This document shows positions 63,525-64,000 of a DNA stretch of 64,000 bases, in pieces. The notes under the pieces were generated by a model. It had not been told where the DNA came from, searched no databases, and saw nothing but the letters and a program-made list of their open reading frames with translations. Source of the DNA: Myxococcus qinghaiensis (lineage in GTDB: Bacteria > Myxococcota > Myxococcia > Myxococcales > Myxococcaceae); the NCBI RefSeq assembly GCF_024198215.1, contig NZ_JAKCFA010000035.1, forward strand, positions 1 to 64,000. Reading direction: 5' to 3'. Position 1 is the first letter of the stretch, and each line of letters starts with the position of its first letter. The position numbers were made by a program, and so were the translations under genes.

Positions 63525-63959
63525 ATGGCCGTCCACGAGCCGGAAGCGCGGCAGTCCTATCTCGTTTTTGCCTGCGGTAGCAGTTGGTACGCGGTACCCG
63601 CGGAGAGCGCGGCGGAGGTGGTTACCTTCCCCGAGCTGACGCGGGTACCGGGCGCCCCTGCCCACCTGCTGGGCGTGTTCGCCCACCGAGGAGAGGTCAT
63701 CCCGGTGGTGGACATGGGCCTGCTGGTGGCGGGGGTCAGCCAGTCCTCGCGGCGGGCCGTGCTGGTGCGGCTGCCGCGTGGCACGCTCGGCCTCACGGCG
63801 TCCACGGTGGCGGGTGTGTCCCCGGTGACGGGCGCGCTGGAGCCCCTGGGTTCCGCCGGCGTCCTGGTCCACCTGAGGGGCCCCGCCAAGAGCGGTCCCC
63901 GGGATGTGGCCGTCATCGACCCCGAAGGGCTCTTCGACCATCTCAGCCAGGGGGCTTGA
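63525..63959 (+). CDS. cheW3: CheW-type coupling protein, probable CheW3
   Basis: 144 aa. CheW fold: SYLVFACGSSWYAVPAESAA, VTFPELTRVPGAPAHLLGVF, HRGEVIPVVDMGLLV, then the second five-stranded module RAVLVRLPRGTLGLTASTV. It links methyl-accepting receptors to the CheA kinase. Its position after crdB and before another gene start matches the Che3 cluster of M. xanthus. The gene starts 27 nt after the crdB stop. Confidence 0.85.
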   Translation: MAVHEPEARQSYLVFACGSSWYAVPAESAAEVVTFPELTRVPGAPAHLLGVFAHRGEVIPVVDMGLLVAGVSQSSRRAVLVRLPRGTLGLTASTVAGVSPVTGALEPLGSAGVLVHLRGPAKSGPRDVAVIDPEGLFDHLSQGA

Positions 63960-63962
63960 CCC

Positions 63963-64000
63963 ATGGCTCCAGCCAGTCCCGTCCGGGGCATGCTGTTCTG
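63963..64000 (+). CDS. 5' end of the next che3-cluster gene (partial, probably a methyl-accepting receptor)
   Basis: An ATG at 63963, 3 nt after the cheW3 stop, opens MAPASPVRGMLF and runs off the right edge. In the M. xanthus Che3 cluster a receptor gene follows cheW3, so this is the likely identity, but only 12 codons are visible. The cheW3 stop is TGA. Confidence 0.45.
   Translation, partial: MAPASPVRGMLF

Overview
This window is a piece of a myxobacterial chromosome, most likely Myxococcaceae (Myxococcus, Corallococcus or a close relative). The reasons are the very high GC content, the dense packing of genes on both strands, the many lipoproteins, DUF4388, HEAT and TPR proteins, and several genes best known from Myxococcus xanthus: a large RpoD/SigA, a protein resembling the MXAN_5187 family, and what look like CrdS, CrdA, CrdB and the start of the Che3 chemosensory cluster. 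It reads as core chromosome with small accessory patches. I see no insertion sequence, prophage, CRISPR array or rRNA.

Layout. 1-5.9 kb: a gene tip, tRNA-Ile2(CAT), an alkyltransferase-like protein, and the macromolecular-synthesis operon read leftward as rpsU, yqeY, dnaG, rpoD. 6-13 kb: HEAT protein, FHA-GGDEF diguanylate cyclase, asparaginase, a thioredoxin-fold lipoprotein, a DUF4388 protein and truD. 13-21 kb: an OmpA/TSP3 envelope protein with a small lipoprotein, a HEAT/DUF1460 pair, a single-domain response regulator, hpf, and the MXAN_5187-like protein. 21-29 kb: CrdS-like kinase, then a tightly overlapping operon for a class A penicillin-binding protein, an FG-GAP protein and a solute-binding-like protein, then a TPR protein. 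29.6-35.2 kb: xthA, two esterases, threonine synthase, a DUF4157-like metallopeptidase and small basic or cysteine-containing proteins. 35.2-43.1 kb: cstA/ybdD, then a lipid-chemistry locus with a ketosynthase III fused to a haem-oxygenase-like diiron oxidase, a conserved unknown and a divergent GMC oxidoreductase, followed by an OmpA protein. 43.4-50.7 kb: dGTPase, VOC protein, LytS/LytTR two-component pair, a protein with an eCIS/polymorphic-toxin-style leader and a metallo-beta-lactamase-fold protein with a broken zinc site. 50.8-60.3 kb: assorted envelope proteins, an SRAP protein, a neprosin-type peptidase, a lidless Hsp70, and an XRE-cupin regulator divergent from azlCD. 60.5-64 kb: a lower-GC orphan gene and the crdA | crdB-cheW3 divergent start of Che3.

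How the genes work together. Housekeeping functions (translation, priming, transcription, DNA repair) dominate the left end. Envelope construction runs through the middle. Two regulatory themes stand out: the split CrdS/CrdA/Che3 pathway, with the kinase about 38 kb from its regulator, and several independent local regulators. The best candidate for undescribed biology is the ketosynthase-diiron oxidase fusion with its neighbours at 37.7-42.6 kb. Next are the toxin-leader protein at 47.5-49.1 kb and the PBP operon at 23-28 kb.
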